From CAZXNF01 sp050741255 (GTDB taxonomy: Bacteria; Pseudomonadota; Gammaproteobacteria; Burkholderiales; SG8-41), in contig JBOIEQ010000052.1 of the NCBI GenBank assembly GCA_050741255.1, positions 1-26,680 of the forward strand: a stretch of 26,680 bases of DNA, written 5' to 3'. The notes beneath the pieces were generated by a model. That model ran no database searches, was not told where the DNA came from, and saw only the letters and a list, made by a program, of their open reading frames with translations. Shown piece by piece: positions 25,975-26,680 of this stretch; within the stretch, counting starts at the first letter, position 1, and the number at the start of each line of letters is the position of its first letter. A program made the position numbers and the translations under genes.

Positions 25975-26680
25975 ATGAAAATAATCATTTCTGTTTCTAC
26001 AGTACACAGCAGTCGCGAGTCGCCAGCGCCAGCGCCACCGCCACCGCTATCGCCAGGGTGGTGGCGGAAGGCGTGCGCAGCGTTGGTTGCGGTCTTTGCA
26101 CTTTCCCCGCTCGCGGGCCTTGCGCAAACGGACCTGGCTGCCCTGGACGTGTTTGCGGGGAACGTGGCCGAGCGGCATGGCTTGGATGCGGCGGTCTTGC
26201 GCCGGATCCTGCGGCAAGCCAAAGTCCAGCCCGGCATCCTGCGCGCGATGGCGCAGCCGGCCACCGCACGACCCTGGTATCAATACCGACCGGCCGTGGT
26301 GGACGCACGGCGGATCAGCGCCGGAGTGCGCTTCTGGCAGGAGCACGCGGGCACGCTGGAGCGCGCCGCCGCCGCGTATGGCGTGCCGCCGGAACTGATC
26401 GTCGCGACGCTGGGGGTGGAGACCTTCTACGGCCGGAACACCGGCGGCTACCGCGTGCTGGATGCGCTGGTGACGCTGGCGTTTCACTACCCGCCCCGCG
26501 CGGAATTGTTTCGCGCGGAACTGGAGGCCTTCCTGCTGCTGGTCAGCGAGCAGGGCCTCGATCCGCTCGTCGTCAAGGGGTCATTCGCGGGGGCCATGGG
26601 CATCTCCCAGTTCCTGCCTTCGAGCTATCGGCAATACGCCGTTGATTTCAGCGGCGATGGCCGGCGCGACCTGTGGCAGC
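25975..26680 (+). CDS. mltB: Lytic murein transglycosylase B (MltB type), 5' part
   Basis: The first 235 residues are present; the frame runs open off the right edge. MltB-type enzymes cleave peptidoglycan glycan strands non-hydrolytically, forming 1,6-anhydro ends. A hydrophobic segment at about 33-50 (ending GLAQ) is a likely signal peptide, but it follows an unusual N-region with SPAPAPPPPLSPGWW. The catalytic Glu is Glu149 in LGVETFYGRNTG. Substrate-groove motifs GAMGISQFLPSSYRQYA and VDFSGDGRRDLW match MltB closely. No lipobox cysteine precedes the mature part, so this may be a soluble (Slt35-like) rather than lipid-anchored form. The ATG at 25975 has GGGGAG about 17 bases upstream, rather far, so the start is less certain. 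Confidence 0.92.
   Translation, partial: MKIIISVSTVHSSRESPAPAPPPPLSPGWWRKACAALVAVFALSPLAGLAQTDLAALDVFAGNVAERHGLDAAVLRRILRQAKVQPGILRAMAQPATARPWYQYRPAVVDARRISAGVRFWQEHAGTLERAAAAYGVPPELIVATLGVETFYGRNTGGYRVLDALVTLAFHYPPRAELFRAELEAFLLLVSEQGLDPLVVKGSFAGAMGISQFLPSSYRQYAVDFSGDGRRDLWQ

Overview
The window is GC-rich DNA from a Gram-negative bacterium, most probably a betaproteobacterium and perhaps a member of Burkholderiales or a relative. The grounds are the ftsK - (DUF4124 gene) - lolA - rarA - serS gene order, two Bug-type periplasmic binding proteins, two-partner-secretion (TPS) type giant exoproteins, and an encoded CCA end on a tRNA-Ser. I could not run any search, so all family calls rest on motifs read from the translations.

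Region 1 (1-12086) is a surface-adhesin locus. It holds the 3' end of one giant beta-helical exoprotein gene, then a Crp-like regulator gene, then a complete 2173-residue exoprotein with an N-terminal TPS haemagglutination domain, then a periplasmic FecR-domain protein. No TpsB/FhaC-type outer-membrane transporter is present, so any partner lies outside the window or elsewhere in the genome. The complete exoprotein carries about 21 glycine-rich repeat units of 30-42 residues. Eight of these units exist as a tandem in-frame duplication of about 0.9 kb (7232-8116 and 8117-9019). A CRP-type half-palindrome pair lies upstream of the exoprotein gene, and a weaker one with nearly the same spacing lies upstream of the FecR gene. 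The neighbouring Crp-like protein may therefore control both.

Region 2 (12200-20270) is housekeeping: the DNA translocase FtsK, a DUF4124/BamE-like envelope protein, the lipoprotein chaperone LolA, the replication-repair ATPase RarA, and seryl-tRNA synthetase. A tRNA-Ser(CGA) gene with its own promoter and terminator lies directly behind serS. Two minus-strand genes sit between rarA and serS: a SYLF-domain secreted protein and a LigI-like TIM-barrel hydrolase.

Region 3 (20275-25935) begins with about 400 bases lacking a convincing gene, partly AT-rich. It then holds six co-directional genes: two GlcG/HbpS-family proteins, a Bug solute-binding protein, a PhyH-type dioxygenase, a TauD/TfdA-type dioxygenase and a second Bug protein, ending at a strong terminator. 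This looks like an uncharacterised catabolic operon for one or more organic acids, with no membrane transporter subunits or regulator in view.

Region 4 (25975-end) is the 5' part of an MltB-type lytic transglycosylase gene.
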